Shown here in pieces: positions 22,821 to 35,600 of a stretch of 64,000 nucleotides of DNA. Each line of letters opens with the position of its first letter. The first letter of the stretch is position 1. Source of the DNA: Liolophura sinensis. Taxonomy: Eukaryota > Mollusca > Polyplacophora > Chitonida > Chitonidae. The stretch lies in NCBI RefSeq assembly GCF_032854445.1, contig NC_088298.1:3902160-3966159 (forward strand). The letters are read 5' to 3'. The translations under genes were made by a program, and so were the position numbers. Below the pieces are notes generated by a model. That model had not been told where the DNA came from. It was given only the letters and a program-made list of their open reading frames with translations, and did no database searches.

Positions 22821-22967
22821 GAACTGACAGCTGAAGTTGGACGTCTGCGGCAGAGCTGCGAACTGACAGCTGAAGTTGGACGTCTGTGGCAGAGCTGCAA
22901 ACTGACAGTTCAAGTGGGACGTCTGTGGCAGAGCTGTGAACTGACAGTTCAAGTAGGACGTCTGCAG
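22821..22967 (+). repeat. 39-bp repeat, four copies, just upstream of the DNAJC10 start
   Basis: Unit gaactgacagctgaagttgg plus acgtctgcggcagagctgc, copies at 22821, 22860, 22899 and 22938. The block ends about 50 bp before the ATG, so it is probably in the 5' UTR or core promoter. 39 bp is a multiple of three, which leaves long shadow frames on both strands, but none joins the signal peptide. Confidence 0.85.
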
Positions 22968-23019
22968 CGTTTGAACCATCGGTCTTGTACATTGGATGTT
23001 ACTACATTGACAGCTCACA

Positions 23020-23630
23020 ATGAACGTTGTTGGTGTTGTTGTGATTGCAGTTCTTTTGTCGTTACTGGGCGCTTTGGCGTCACAGGACTTTTATGTACTC
23101 CTTGGGGTGTCACGATCGGCCAGCACAAAAGAGATTCGAAAAGCTTTTAAGAAATTGGCCCTTATAAAACATCCAGATAAGAATAAGGTAAGATATTTTA
23201 ATTCCAATTTTGGTATTTTTACCAAATTTAAATTCCAGTGAAAATTTTGTACAAAAATCTGGAAGTTGGTAAAAAGTGTATTTTGAAAGAATTTGCTGTA
23301 TTTGCTGACTTATTTATTTAATTGTCCGACATCTATGTTTACAAATATCAAGAATAACATGCTTTAAGCAAAGGCAGGTTTAGAGTAGGAAAAAAAAGAT
23401 TTAAATATTTACAAAACAAATCAGAAGTTGGTTGATTTACCTCCCTTGTTCCACTCTTTCAGGACAACCCTGTTGCCCATGAAGAGTTCCTAAAAATAAA
23501 TCGTGCTTATGAAATCCTGAAAGACGATGACTTGCGAAAAAAGTATGACACATATGGTGAAGAAGCCTGAAGGATGACTTCCATGGAGGACGACAGTATG
23601 AAAGCTGGAAATTCTACCAAGAAGAATTCG
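23020..23630 (+). CDS. DNAJC10: DNAJC10 exons 1-2: signal peptide and J domain
   Basis: Exon 1 (23020-23187) starts at the only ATG giving a signal peptide: [20 protein letters not shown], with cleavage likely just before QDFY. The J domain follows: [34 protein letters not shown] with HPD at about residues 51-53. Exon 2 (23463-23630) gives [20 protein letters not shown] and KYDTYGEE. Read as given, the frame then hits TGA at about 23568. One extra G near 23562-23567 would restore [20 protein letters not shown], which matches the human GGQYESWNYYRYDFG region and leaves the correct phase for exon 3. This is therefore an assembly or read error, or a true frameshift allele. Confidence 0.92.
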
Positions 23631-26600
23631 GTAAATCTTGCAACACTACTGTTAATATTAAAAATGGTGGTAATAACTATATTTTTTGGTTTCTTATTTT
23701 GTCAGTCTCATTGGTCTATTCGTCTAATGTTTAGGACAGATATAAGAAGTGCTGAAAACAAAGAATTACATTTCTCTCTCAGTTTTTTTTGGAAAAGTTA
23801 TAATACGAATGTGTTATTCATTAGATGAACTAACCATGTAAAAAAAAAAAAAAAAAAGAAAGTAACTAAATATTACTACGACAATCACATGTATGTTGGC
23901 TAAGAAGAGCAGCTCATGTTTCCCAAAAATGAGAAGAATTAGGTCGGCAGCTGAAGTACGGTAAATGACCTAAAGTTTCGCCCATGACCAAGGAACACAT
24001 TATGGCAGATTCTTAGAATTCTGATGATCTTAAAAAGGCGTTTTGAGGTTTGTTTGGAAGGTAGGATAACACCATATTGGGAAAATGTAAACTTAAACAC
24101 CAGAAGTAATATTTTAGGTCATTTATTTGCAGGCATAATTTTAGGCCATTTTCCCTATATTACAATAAGGCATATGCATGGAATCTGAGAGAGCTAGGCT
24201 ATACCAGAGATTTTTGGCTGAAAATCAGTCAGTGCAAATCCAAGTGGTTTCTCACGGACTCTCTTTGCTTTCACTGCTCATGGGACCTTGGTGAAAAAAA
24301 AACAGTCATCTAGTGTTCACTGAAGACCAGGTGTCTTCCACCAATAAGATCAACTGGGGAAGTTCGTCAGTAACTTGGCAAAGGCTGGTGGTTTACTCCC
24401 GGCTCTGTGATTTCTTCCGCCCCTGAAACTGACCACTTTCATATAAGCGAAAATAATTGAGTATGGCATTAAACATGAATCAAATAAAACAAGACATTGA
24501 TATAACACGAGCAGGCTTTGTAAGCTAACGTCGTCGTTGCTGTTTTCATTCTGACAGGTCTCTATGACGACGACCCTGAGATTATCACATTGAGTCGTGT
24601 GGATTTTGGTGAGTTAGTCCTACATGAATTTTAGTTGTTCAGGGTGTATTGTACATTTTAAAAGGTCACAACTTCCCCTCACCCACCACCCCCACCCCCC
24701 AAAAATGGCAAATTCCTTGAACATAGGACTTCACAGACTCCTGGATTGCACTGGTACCTTTTGTTCCCTCCTGTAGATATTTAATCTGACCATTTTCAAG
24801 ATGACACCTTAATAATTTTCATGCATGGACAGATAGAAAGGAGGAAAATATATATATGTATTTTGTTTATGGATATTACTTGTATATCACTTCTGTGTTA
24901 AATAAAGTTTCTTTCTTGTCTGTTCAGATGTTCCTTTGGAATGATGTACAGTTTATCAACTTCAACTGTGTTTGTTTATTTACATGTTTCCGTGAAAGGT
25001 TCTGATGATTTCTGGTTTATCAAGTGTTACTTTATTTATTTAGATGTTTCTGTGGAAGGTTCTGATGATATCTGGTTTATCAACTGTTACTTTGTTTATT
25101 TAGATGTTTCTGAGGAAGGTTCTGATGATATCTGGTTTATCAACTGTTACTTTATTTATTTAGATGTTTCCATGGAAGGTTCTGATGATATCTGGTTTAT
25201 CAACTGTTACTTTGTTTATTTAGATGTTTCCATGGAAGGTTCTGATGATATCTGGTTTATCAACTGTTACTTTGTTTATTTAGATGTGTCTATGGAAGGT
25301 TCTGATGATATCTAGTTTATCAACTGTTACTTTGTTTATTTAGATGTTTCCATGGAAGGTTCTGATGATATCTGGTTTATCAACTGTTACTTTGTTTATT
25401 TAGATGTTTCCATGGATGTTCTGATGATATCTGGTTTATCAACTGTTCACTTTGTTTATTTAGATGTTTCCATGGAAGGTTCTGATGATATCTGGTTTAT
25501 CAACTGTTGATTTATTTATTTATTTAGATGTTTCCATGGAAGGTACTGATGATATCTGGTTTATCAACTGTTGCTTTATTTATTTAGATGTTTCCATGGA
25601 AGGTACTGATGATATCTGGTTTATCAAGTGTTACTTTGTTTATTTAGATGTTTCCATGGAAGGTTCTGATGATATCTGGTTTATCAACTGTTACTTTGTT
25701 TATTTAGATGTGTCCATGGAAGGTTCTGATGATATCTGGTTTATCAAGTGTTACTTTGTTTATTTAGAGGTTTCTGAGGAAGGTTCTGATGATATCTGGT
25801 TTATCAAGTGTTACTTTGTTTATTTAGATGTTTCCATGGAAGGTTCTGATGATATCTGGTTTATCAACTGTTACTTTGTTTATTTAGATGTTCTGTGGAA
25901 GGTTCTGATGATATCTGGTTTATCAACTGTTACTATATTTATTTAGATGTTTCCATGGAAGGTTCTGATGATATCTAGTTTATCAAGTGTTACTTTGTTT
26001 ATTTAGATGTTTCCATGGAAGGTTCTGATGATATCTGGTTTATCAACTGTTACTTTGTTTATTTAGATGTTTCCATGGAAGGTTCTGATGATGTCTGGTT
26101 TATCAAGTGTTACTTTGTTTATTTAGATGTTTCCATGGAAGGTTCTGATGATATCTGGTTTATCAACTGTTACTTCGTTTATTTAGATGTTTCCATGGAA
26201 GGTTCTGATGATATCTGGTTTATCAACTGTTACTTCGTTTATTTAGATGTTTCCGTGGAAGGTTCTGATGATATCTGGTTTATCAACTTTTACTCTCCGC
26301 ATTGCTCCCACTGCCACCAACTTGCACCGGCTGTAAGTAAAAGTTTGGACATTGTTACAAAATGATTACTCCTTCATTTGGCCCACTAGAGACAACATAA
26401 GACAGTTACGCCAAAAGAAATAAATCGTTTTGGATAAATTAATTTTTTTTTATCATCACTGCTTGTTTGTACAACCAAACTAGGGGTGCCTAAATCTTTC
26501 ATGTTTGTATTTTGTTCAGAATTGGCCTAGATCAGGAATTTACCCTAAATGACCATGACTAACTAACTTTCCTGATTTTGAAAGTACCATTGATTTTAGA

Positions 26601-29600
26601 AAAGTGTGGGAACACTTTAGAAAAGTTGCTGGGAACATGGGATGATATTCTGCTGGAAAATTCCAGGTTTCAGCACCAAAAATAATATCTTGTGACATTT
26701 ATTTGCCTCTCAAGGTGCACTTTTGTGGGTGAAACTTTTAGGCCATTTTAGGTATCTGTAGTCGGAGATGAGCAGAAATTGTCAACCTGCACTAGGCGAA
26801 TTTTCTATTAAACTACAGTCCAGCTCATGCAGGCTTCCTCTTTGGCTGTACGTGGAAATGTCTGAAGCAACCTGCAGATGGTCGTGGGTTTCCCCCGGGT
26901 TCTGCCCAGTTTCCTCCCACCATAATGCTGGCCGCCATCGTATAAGTGAAATATCCTTGAGTATGGCATTGAACACCAATCAAATAAATAAATAAATAAA
27001 TATTGAACTACATGTACAAATTTCACTGAGAATGTTTACCACAGAGGAATAAACTTTCCCAGGGAAGAACTTCAGAACGGACAAGAAAAATTATCTTTCA
27101 CGTAAGTGGCAGGAGAAATTTCGCGAGGGAAAGAACTGAAGGATTGCATGTGATTTGCCAGTGATACAAGAGTGGAGTTTTGAGTCTAAAATATTGTATC
27201 ACTGAAGGTGAAAAAGCATCCTACTGTATCATGTGACTTTTGGAGATGTTTGACAACTATTTTTGATGACATTTACTACAACACGAGAGGCTGAAAAATG
27301 GTCACAAAAAGCTTTTTAAATTAGACACACTGTGGAGAAAATTGAGGAACTGGTTGTAAGAGATGTGTCATTTGTGTGTCCAAAACATGGCTAGACAGAT
27401 GATTGACAAATTAATGTCAGCAAAAGTTGTCTCTCATTGTCACATGACACAATGTAACTATTTTTACCTCCACCGACAGAAGAGTTTGAACTTGAAACTC
27501 TCTTATGGGCAATTATTGACCCCAGTTTTTGGAGCCTCCTTCCAGATTCAATTCTGAGTCTTGATGAAGTGAAAGAATTTTGATATTGACAGCCTTGGAT
27601 TTTCCTGATTTCGATGGTCTTTCTCTACATGACCTCACTGCGTTGTCTGTTGACAGTGGCGGGAACTTGCTCGTGAGCTGGAGGGGGTGATACGTATAGG
27701 AGCTGTGAACTGCGGGGATGACTGGCAAATATGTCGTTCCCAGGGGGTGAGGTCCTACCCCTCACTCCTCATGTACCCACAGGTAAGAAACACCAGGCTT
27801 AGATAAAGTAGGCCGTACAAGGTAAGGTCTGCATGCAACCTGTGGATGGTCGTGGGGTTTCCCCCGGGATCTGTCTGGTTTCCTCCCACCATAATGATGG
27901 CCACCTTTGCATAAGTGAAATATTCTTGAGTACAGCGTAAAACATCAATCAGATAAATAAATAATTGCAGGTAACTAAATACCCTCACTTTTCCCATGTC
28001 CATGGGGACCATAAATACCCTCACTTTTCATACATCGTAGGGGACAATAAATACCCTCACTTTTCACACATCCTAGGGGACCATAAATACCCTCACTTTT
28101 CACACGTCCTTGGGGACCATAAATACCCTCACTTTTCACGCATCCTTGGGGACCATAAATACCCTCACTTTTCACACATCCTTGTGGACTATAAATACCC
28201 TCACTTTTCACACATCCTAGGGGACTATAAATACCCTCATTTTTCACACATCCCTGGGGACCATAAATACCCTCACTTTTCACACATCCTAGGGGACCAT
28301 AAATACTCTCACTTTTCACACATCCTTGGGAACCATAAATACCCTCACTTTTCACACATCCTTGGGGACCATAAATACCCTCACTTTTCACACATCCTAG
28401 GGGACAATTAATACCCTCATTTTTCACACATCCCTGGGGACCATAAATACCCTCTCTTTTCACACATCCCAGGGGACTATAAATACCCTCACTTTTCACA
28501 CATCCTTGGGGACAGTAAATACCCTCACTTTTCACACATCCTAGGGGACTATAAATACCCTCACTTTTCGCACATCCTAGGGGACAATAAATACCCTCAC
28601 TTTTTACACATCCTAGGGGACCATAAATACCCTCATTTTTCACACATCCTAGGGGACCATAAATACCCTCACTTTTCACACATCCTTGGGGACCATAAAT
28701 ACAATCACTTTTCACATATCCTTGGGGACAATAAATACCCTCACTTTTCACATATCCTAGGGGACCATAAGTACCCTCATTTTTCACATATCCTTGGGAA
28801 CCATAAATACCCTCACTTTTCACACATCCTTGGGGACCATAAATACCCTCACTTTTCACACATCCTAGGGGACAATTAATACCCTCATTTTTCGTACGTC
28901 CTTGGGGACAGTAAATACCCTCACTTTTCACACATCCTAGGGGGACCATGAATACCCCTCACTTTTCACACATCCTAGGGGACCATAAATACCCTCACTT
29001 TTCACAAGTCCTTGGGGACAGTAAATACCCTCACTTTTCACACATCCTAGGGGACCATAAATATCCTCACTTTTCACACATCCTTGGGGACAATAAATAC
29101 CCTCATTTTTTGACACATCCTTGGAGACCATAAATACCCTCACTTTTCACACATCCTTGGGGACCATAAATACCCTCACTTTTCACACGTCCTAGGGGAC
29201 AATAAGCAGTGGATGATGTAGAAGTTTATGCTGTCTAGCATTTGTTAAAGGACTGTTTTTATTCCACTAAGAAGACACAGTATATGTACATACTTCTAAA
29301 TTGTTAAGTATGACGTAAAAATCCAAGCTTATATAAAGTCATTATTACATGGATACAATTATGAGTTTCGACTTTTTCTTCTTTTTCAGCGTGAGAAATT
29401 TTTCGGTGAGAGGACGACAAGAAATTTGGTCGATTTTGCCATGAAGTATGTTTCTGGTCAGGTCCATCAGATCTGGGAAAGCACTTTCAAGTCTGTGGTG
29501 ACTCAACAGGATGATCTCCCTTGGTTGATCACTTTCTGTGGAGATGGAGGAGGTAAGGAAGCACAGCTCTATTGTCCTTGCAAATTTTCATTAAAATGGT

Positions 29601-32600
29601 AAAAGCGTGTAGATCCAGTGAGAATTCTTGAGTATACCTTTAAAGATTACTCAAATAAATAAATAAATAAACAAATTTATTCAAGATCAGTTCATAACTC
29701 TGCTTGAATATGCTTTCCTCTTCTCTTTTTCAGATTGCTTATCAGAAATGTCTGCTTTGAAATTGGCCGTCATGCTGGTGAGTTTAAAAAGTGATGTAAA
29801 ACTTTTGTTTTGTTATATCAGGATATTTTTCAGGTACCTGACAATTAAAGGGCAGTGGTTTCCTCGGGTCTGTGTCTTACACTGGTTGTCTTACGGCTCT
29901 TTCTGGTTTCCTCAGGACTATCTCTGGCCTCTGGTCTCTCTCTAGTGTCCTGTGGGCTTTACTGGTTGCCTTTTCTATGGGTTCTCACTGGGCTTCTGCT
30001 GGTTTCATCTGGTTTTGACATGGCTCACTCCGACCCCCCCCCCCCCCCCCACATCCTTAACCGCCCGAAATCTCTATCTGCTTTCCTCAGTCTTAATCTT
30101 GTTTTGCCAGTTTCTGTCATTAAGCTCTATATATCTGGTGTCCACTGGGCTCTCATCTGGTGTCCATTTGGCTCTCATCTGGGTGTCCACAGTGCTCTCC
30201 CCTGTTTAGGATGGAGAATCAATTTTAGAATCCATTAGTCCAGTGAATAACCACGCATGTTTTGTGTTCTCCATTACAAGACTGATTCATACGGATGTAG
30301 GCACAATCAAAGGAAAAATTAATGTAGATAAATTTAATTTGTTTTAATTGTGCTTTTCTGCCTTACAGGACAGATTAGTTGATGAGGACTCGATCAAAAA
30401 ATAACACTGTACATAAATTTCATTTTGTGTTGTGTTTTTTCCCTCTGTAGCACAAACTGGTGGATTTGAACTCAATCAAATAGTAGATAAGTTTCATTTG
30501 TCTCGTTTTTCTTCCTTTCAGGACAGATTGGTTTGGGTATGGGCTCAGTCCATGGAATAATTACTGTAGATAAGTTTCATTTGTCTTTTTTTCTCCCTTG
30601 TAGGACGGTTTGGTGCACGTTGGCTCTGTAGACTGTCACTCTGATGAGAAAATCTGTGAGAAGCTGGATGTTGAGTACGGCACCATTTACTTTCCCCAGG
30701 CCAGGGTTGTCAAAGGTGTCGGCTTGGTGAGTGCACCTGTGGACAGGCCTCTTCATGAAGTAAGAGGTGGCCTAGATGACAATCAGCATATGACAGTGAG
30801 GCTCGTGTGACCATGCTGCCTAATGTTGGTTGAACACTGCTTGTTCTCCACCAGTATGGTGTGCGTGTCTGTGTGTGCTCCATCAATATGGTGTACGTGT
30901 CTGTGTGTGCTCCACCAATATGGTGTGTGTGTGTGTGTATGCGCTCCACCAATGTGGTGTGCATGTCTGTATGTGCTCCACCATTATGGTGTGTGTGTGT
31001 GTGTATGCGCTCCACCAATATGGTGTGAATGTTTGTACGTGCTCCACCAACATGGTGTGCGTGTCTCCACCACTATAATGTGCTTGCTGTATGTGCTCCA
31101 ACAATATGGTGTTCATGTCTGTATGTCATGTGGGAAAGTGTGTTAGTAATTTGCTAAAGGTTGGTGCTTTACACCAGGCAATGTAGTTTCCTTTACCCTT
31201 ATAATTGACAGACATCGTATGATATATATGTCAAAAAGCGATCCGCACTGTTTTTAAGACGACGGTATCATATTAAATACATGTGTGCTGGAGTAAATTA
31301 GTGAATGTTACTCAAATCTCATTTTGTTGCAGCTGATTTTAAAATGTTTTTAAAAAATGATTTTAAAATTTTGATATGTGATATTCATTTCCTTTACTGT
31401 TTTACAATGATATAAATAAAATTTAATACATTTCAAACGTTTAAACCATATTGGAGGTCAAAATATCAAACATTTTGACCCCAGGATTTCCATTTTATTC
31501 ACACTTAATGACGTGACAAATTTTATGTACACAAGTTGGTAACTTTGAAAAGATCAGGTGTAACATTAAATCATTTTATTAACGTGATTAAGTCTTATTA
31601 AATCAATCTACAGACCATGATTTTTTTTTTCTGCCCCTCCTTTTCAGAAAATAACAAGTTTGTACCCCAAAGACGTGGTAAGAACGGTATTTGAGCAGTT
31701 GCCTGATGTCACAGAGCTTGACAGCGTGACTTTTGATGTAAGCTACAACCTGAATCACTCTAATTCGTCTAATTTTTTTCTAAACTGGTCTGCTCGTTTT
31801 AACCAATATACACATAATTGCAGCAAGAATATTTAGTTTCTTTTTCTTCACATTGCTGATACATCTTATGAACAACATATTGGTGTCTGTACTTTCCCAA
31901 ACAGCTGAGAGAGAGATGTAATTCTTTCAGCACTATTTATACAGAGGAAATAGGGTGTTTTGGTTATTTAATTGTAGTTTGGAAACTTTGCCCGGACTGC
32001 CAGAAATGACCAGAAATTTTGTCTCTGTCTTGCCCTTTATTCCTGATTCTGAATGTTCTATTAAATTTAGAATTTCCTCCATAACTTGCCCTTTATTCCT
32101 GATTCTGAATGTTCTATTAAATTTAGAATTTCCTCCATAACTTGCACATTATTCCTGAGTCTGAATGTTCTATTAAATTTAGAATTTCCTCCATAACTTG
32201 CCCTTTATTCCTGATTCTGAATGCTCTATTAAATTTAGAATTTCCTCCATAACTTGTCCATTATTGCTGATTCTGAATGTTCTATTAAATAATTTCGTCC
32301 ATAACTTGTCCATTATTCCTGATTCTGAATGTTCTATTAAATTTAGAATTTCCTCCATAACTTGCCCTTTATTCCTGATTCTGAATGTTCTATTAAATTT
32401 AGAATTTCGTCCATAACTTGCCCTTTATTCCTGATTCTGAATGTTCTATTAAATTTAGAATTTCCTCCATAACTTGCCCTTTATTCCTGATTCTGAATGT
32501 TCTATTAAATTTAGAATTTCGTCCATAACTTGCCCTTTATTCCTGATTCTGAATGTTCTATTAAATTTAGAATTTCGTCCATAACTTGCCCTTTATTCCT

Positions 32601-35600
32601 GATTCTGAATGTTCTATTAAATTTAGAATTTCCTCCATAACTTGCCCATTATTGCTGATTCTGAATGTTCTATTAAATTTTGAATTTCCTCCATAACTTG
32701 TCCATTATTCCTGATTCTGAATGTTCTATTAAATTTAGAATTTCGTCCATAACTTGCCCATTATTGCTGATTCTGAATGTTCTATTAAATTTAGAATTTC
32801 CTCCATAACTTGCCCTTTATTCCTGATTCTGAATGTTCTATTAAATTTAGAATTTCCTCCATAACTTGCCCATTATTGCTGATTCTGAATGTTCTATTAA
32901 ATTTAGAATTTCCTCCATAACTTGCCCTTTATTCCTGATTCTGAATGTTGTATTAAATTTTGAATTTCCTCCATAACTTGTCCATTATTCCTGATTCTGA
33001 ATGTTCTATTAAATTTAGAATTTCGTCCATAACTTGCCCATTATTGCTGATTCTGAATGTTCTATTAACTGTAGAATTTCCTCCATAACTTGCCCTTTAT
33101 TCCTGATTCTGAATGTTCTATTAAATTTAGAATTTCCTCCATAACTTGCCCATTATTGCTGATTCTGAATGTTCTATTAAATTTTGAATTTCCTCCATAA
33201 CTTGTCCATTATTCCTGATTCTGAATGTTCTATTAAATTTAGAATTTCGTCCATAACTTGTCCATTATTCCTGATTCTGAATGTTCTATTAAATTTAGAA
33301 TTTCGTCCATAACTTGTCCATTATTGCTGATTCTGAATGTTCTATTAAATTTAGAATTTCGTCCATAACTTGCCCATTATTCCTGATTCTGAATGTTCTA
33401 TTAAATTTAGAATTTCGTCCATAACTTGCCCTTTATTCCTGATTCTGAATGTTCTATTAAATTTAGAATTTCCTCCATAACTTGCCCATTATTGCTGATT
33501 CTGAATGTTCTATTAAATTTAGAATTTCCTCCATAACTTGCCCATTATTGCTGATTCTGAATGTTCTACTAACTGTAGAATTTCGTCCATAACTTGCCCT
33601 TTATTCCTGATTCTGAATGTTCTATTAAATTTAGAATTTCGTCCATAACTTGTCCATTATTGCTGATTCTGAATGTTCTATTAAATTTAGAATTTCATCC
33701 ATAACTTGCCCTTTATTCCTGATTCTGAATGTTCTATTAAATTTTGAATTTCCTCCATAACTTGTCCATTATTCCTGATTCTGAATGTTCTATTAAATTT
33801 AGAATTTCCTCCATAACTTGCCCATTATTCCTGATTCTGAATGTTCTATTAAATTTTGAATTTCCTCCATAACTTGCCCATTATTGCTGATTCTGAATGT
33901 TCTATTAAATTTAGAAAGGTGATATCTGATCTGCTTGGTAGATGCGATGATATTGTACTAGAAAAATATATATTGGTGACATTTATTTGCCTCTAAAAAT
34001 GCACTTCTGTGGGAGAAGTTTGAGGTCATTTCGGGTATGTTTTCTAGGTTTAACGAAAAGCTCTGGAATTGAAATGGTAGGAAATATTTCTTTTGTCTGC
34101 CAGAACAGTTTTTTTCTCGAAACAACACAATCTGAGTGGACAGCGGAATATTTCATTGACTTTCTCCTGGATGGTGATGACAAATGTTTTTTGATCAGAA
34201 ATTTCCTGGCTGTGCTGCTAGAAATACATTTGCAGGTTGAGTTTGTTACAATAATAAGGTAACCATTCACCAAATTATGCAAATAGCCTGGAGACAGTTT
34301 CTGGAATTTACATGTCTGTAACGTTGAATGGATCCAACTCAGCAGATGTCCCACTAACCCTTCTCTTGACCAATTACTACTCGTCCCATTCCAGGTGAAA
34401 GCAGTTGACGTCACAGAAAGACTGAACATTTGTAACCAATGCTGTTGACCTATTTGTAACAATACTGCTTTTGATTGGTCAATTTCGTGTTCTTGATCGA
34501 CATTTTGGAAAGGTCTAGTAATACGTCACCTTTGGTACCCTGATTCTTCAACCTTTTCAACAACCTCTGTAACCAATATTTTGAAACATTGTGAGAGAAC
34601 TATCGTGGAGAGAAATAATTTGTACAGTTTTATGAAGCTTGGGTCTATAGTGACGACAACAAATTATTTTGAAGTCATTTTCATAATAATTGTGAACATA
34701 AATTCCACTGAAAAAGTGCTTTAGTGTTTGAAAAGGTTGAAGATATACAGTACATGTATAACCTCATGAGTCAACATAGAAAACAGAAAATCTGCACTCT
34801 TCTCTGCTAACCACTTTACATCCTGAGAATGATTTAATCGAGAACTCTCGTATTTAGTTACTTTAAGGTCTTTTTTTTCAAACTGTACCAAAAAATTTGT
34901 TTTTTTGTTTTGTTTTTGGAACAGGAGATCACATATGGCTTGAAGGAGCACGAGAAGCCAATGTTAATTCATTTTGTAGAGGGAGGTAACTCTGACCTGG
35001 AGCTGCGCAAACTGCCGGCCATGTTGGATGAGATTGAGGTGAGTGTTGGCAAGAGAATTCACGTCCTGAGACGGCTGTCAAACTCACATAAAGTCTAATC
35101 ATGTCAAATTCACACAAATATTAAAGTAATAATGTTGAAAACAGGTTAATAAAGTGGGACAGTTATGTCACGTTGTGCAGGGAGGTAACTCAGACTTAGG
35201 GCATGGTGGATGAAATATCAGTCGGTAGGCAAATCTGTTTGCAACAGAGCCAGAAACTGACTTGTTTCCGATCTAAAACATTTTCAAAAGCCATCAATGA
35301 TGAAAATATATTAAAGCAGGACTGTCATTTTCATGAGCCCTTCCTAATGAGGCAATCATGATTTGCAATGCCCATTGGTGGGGTGTCAAGTGTGGTAATC
35401 AAGTGAGCAAGATATCTCAAAACTAAGTAGAACTCCAAATTTGGTATATTTCCTCTTTAGCGCTGTTTGGATGGATTTTATTTCTTTGAGTTATTTTTTC
35501 ATTTTACCAGATTTCCAGGTTTTATACTTATGCAACATTCCTTGGGGTTTACAGCTACATTTACACAGGGTGTTAAATGAAAATCGAATGAAAATACAAC

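Noticed and set aside
27975-28949. 324-codon open frame on the minus strand
   Set aside because: It is a 36-bp repeat whose length is a multiple of three, so all frames stay open; it lies in a DNAJC10 intron and only repeats a 12-residue unit.
30034-30051. Poly-C run as a functional element
   Set aside because: A single homopolymer in an intron; more likely a slippage tract.
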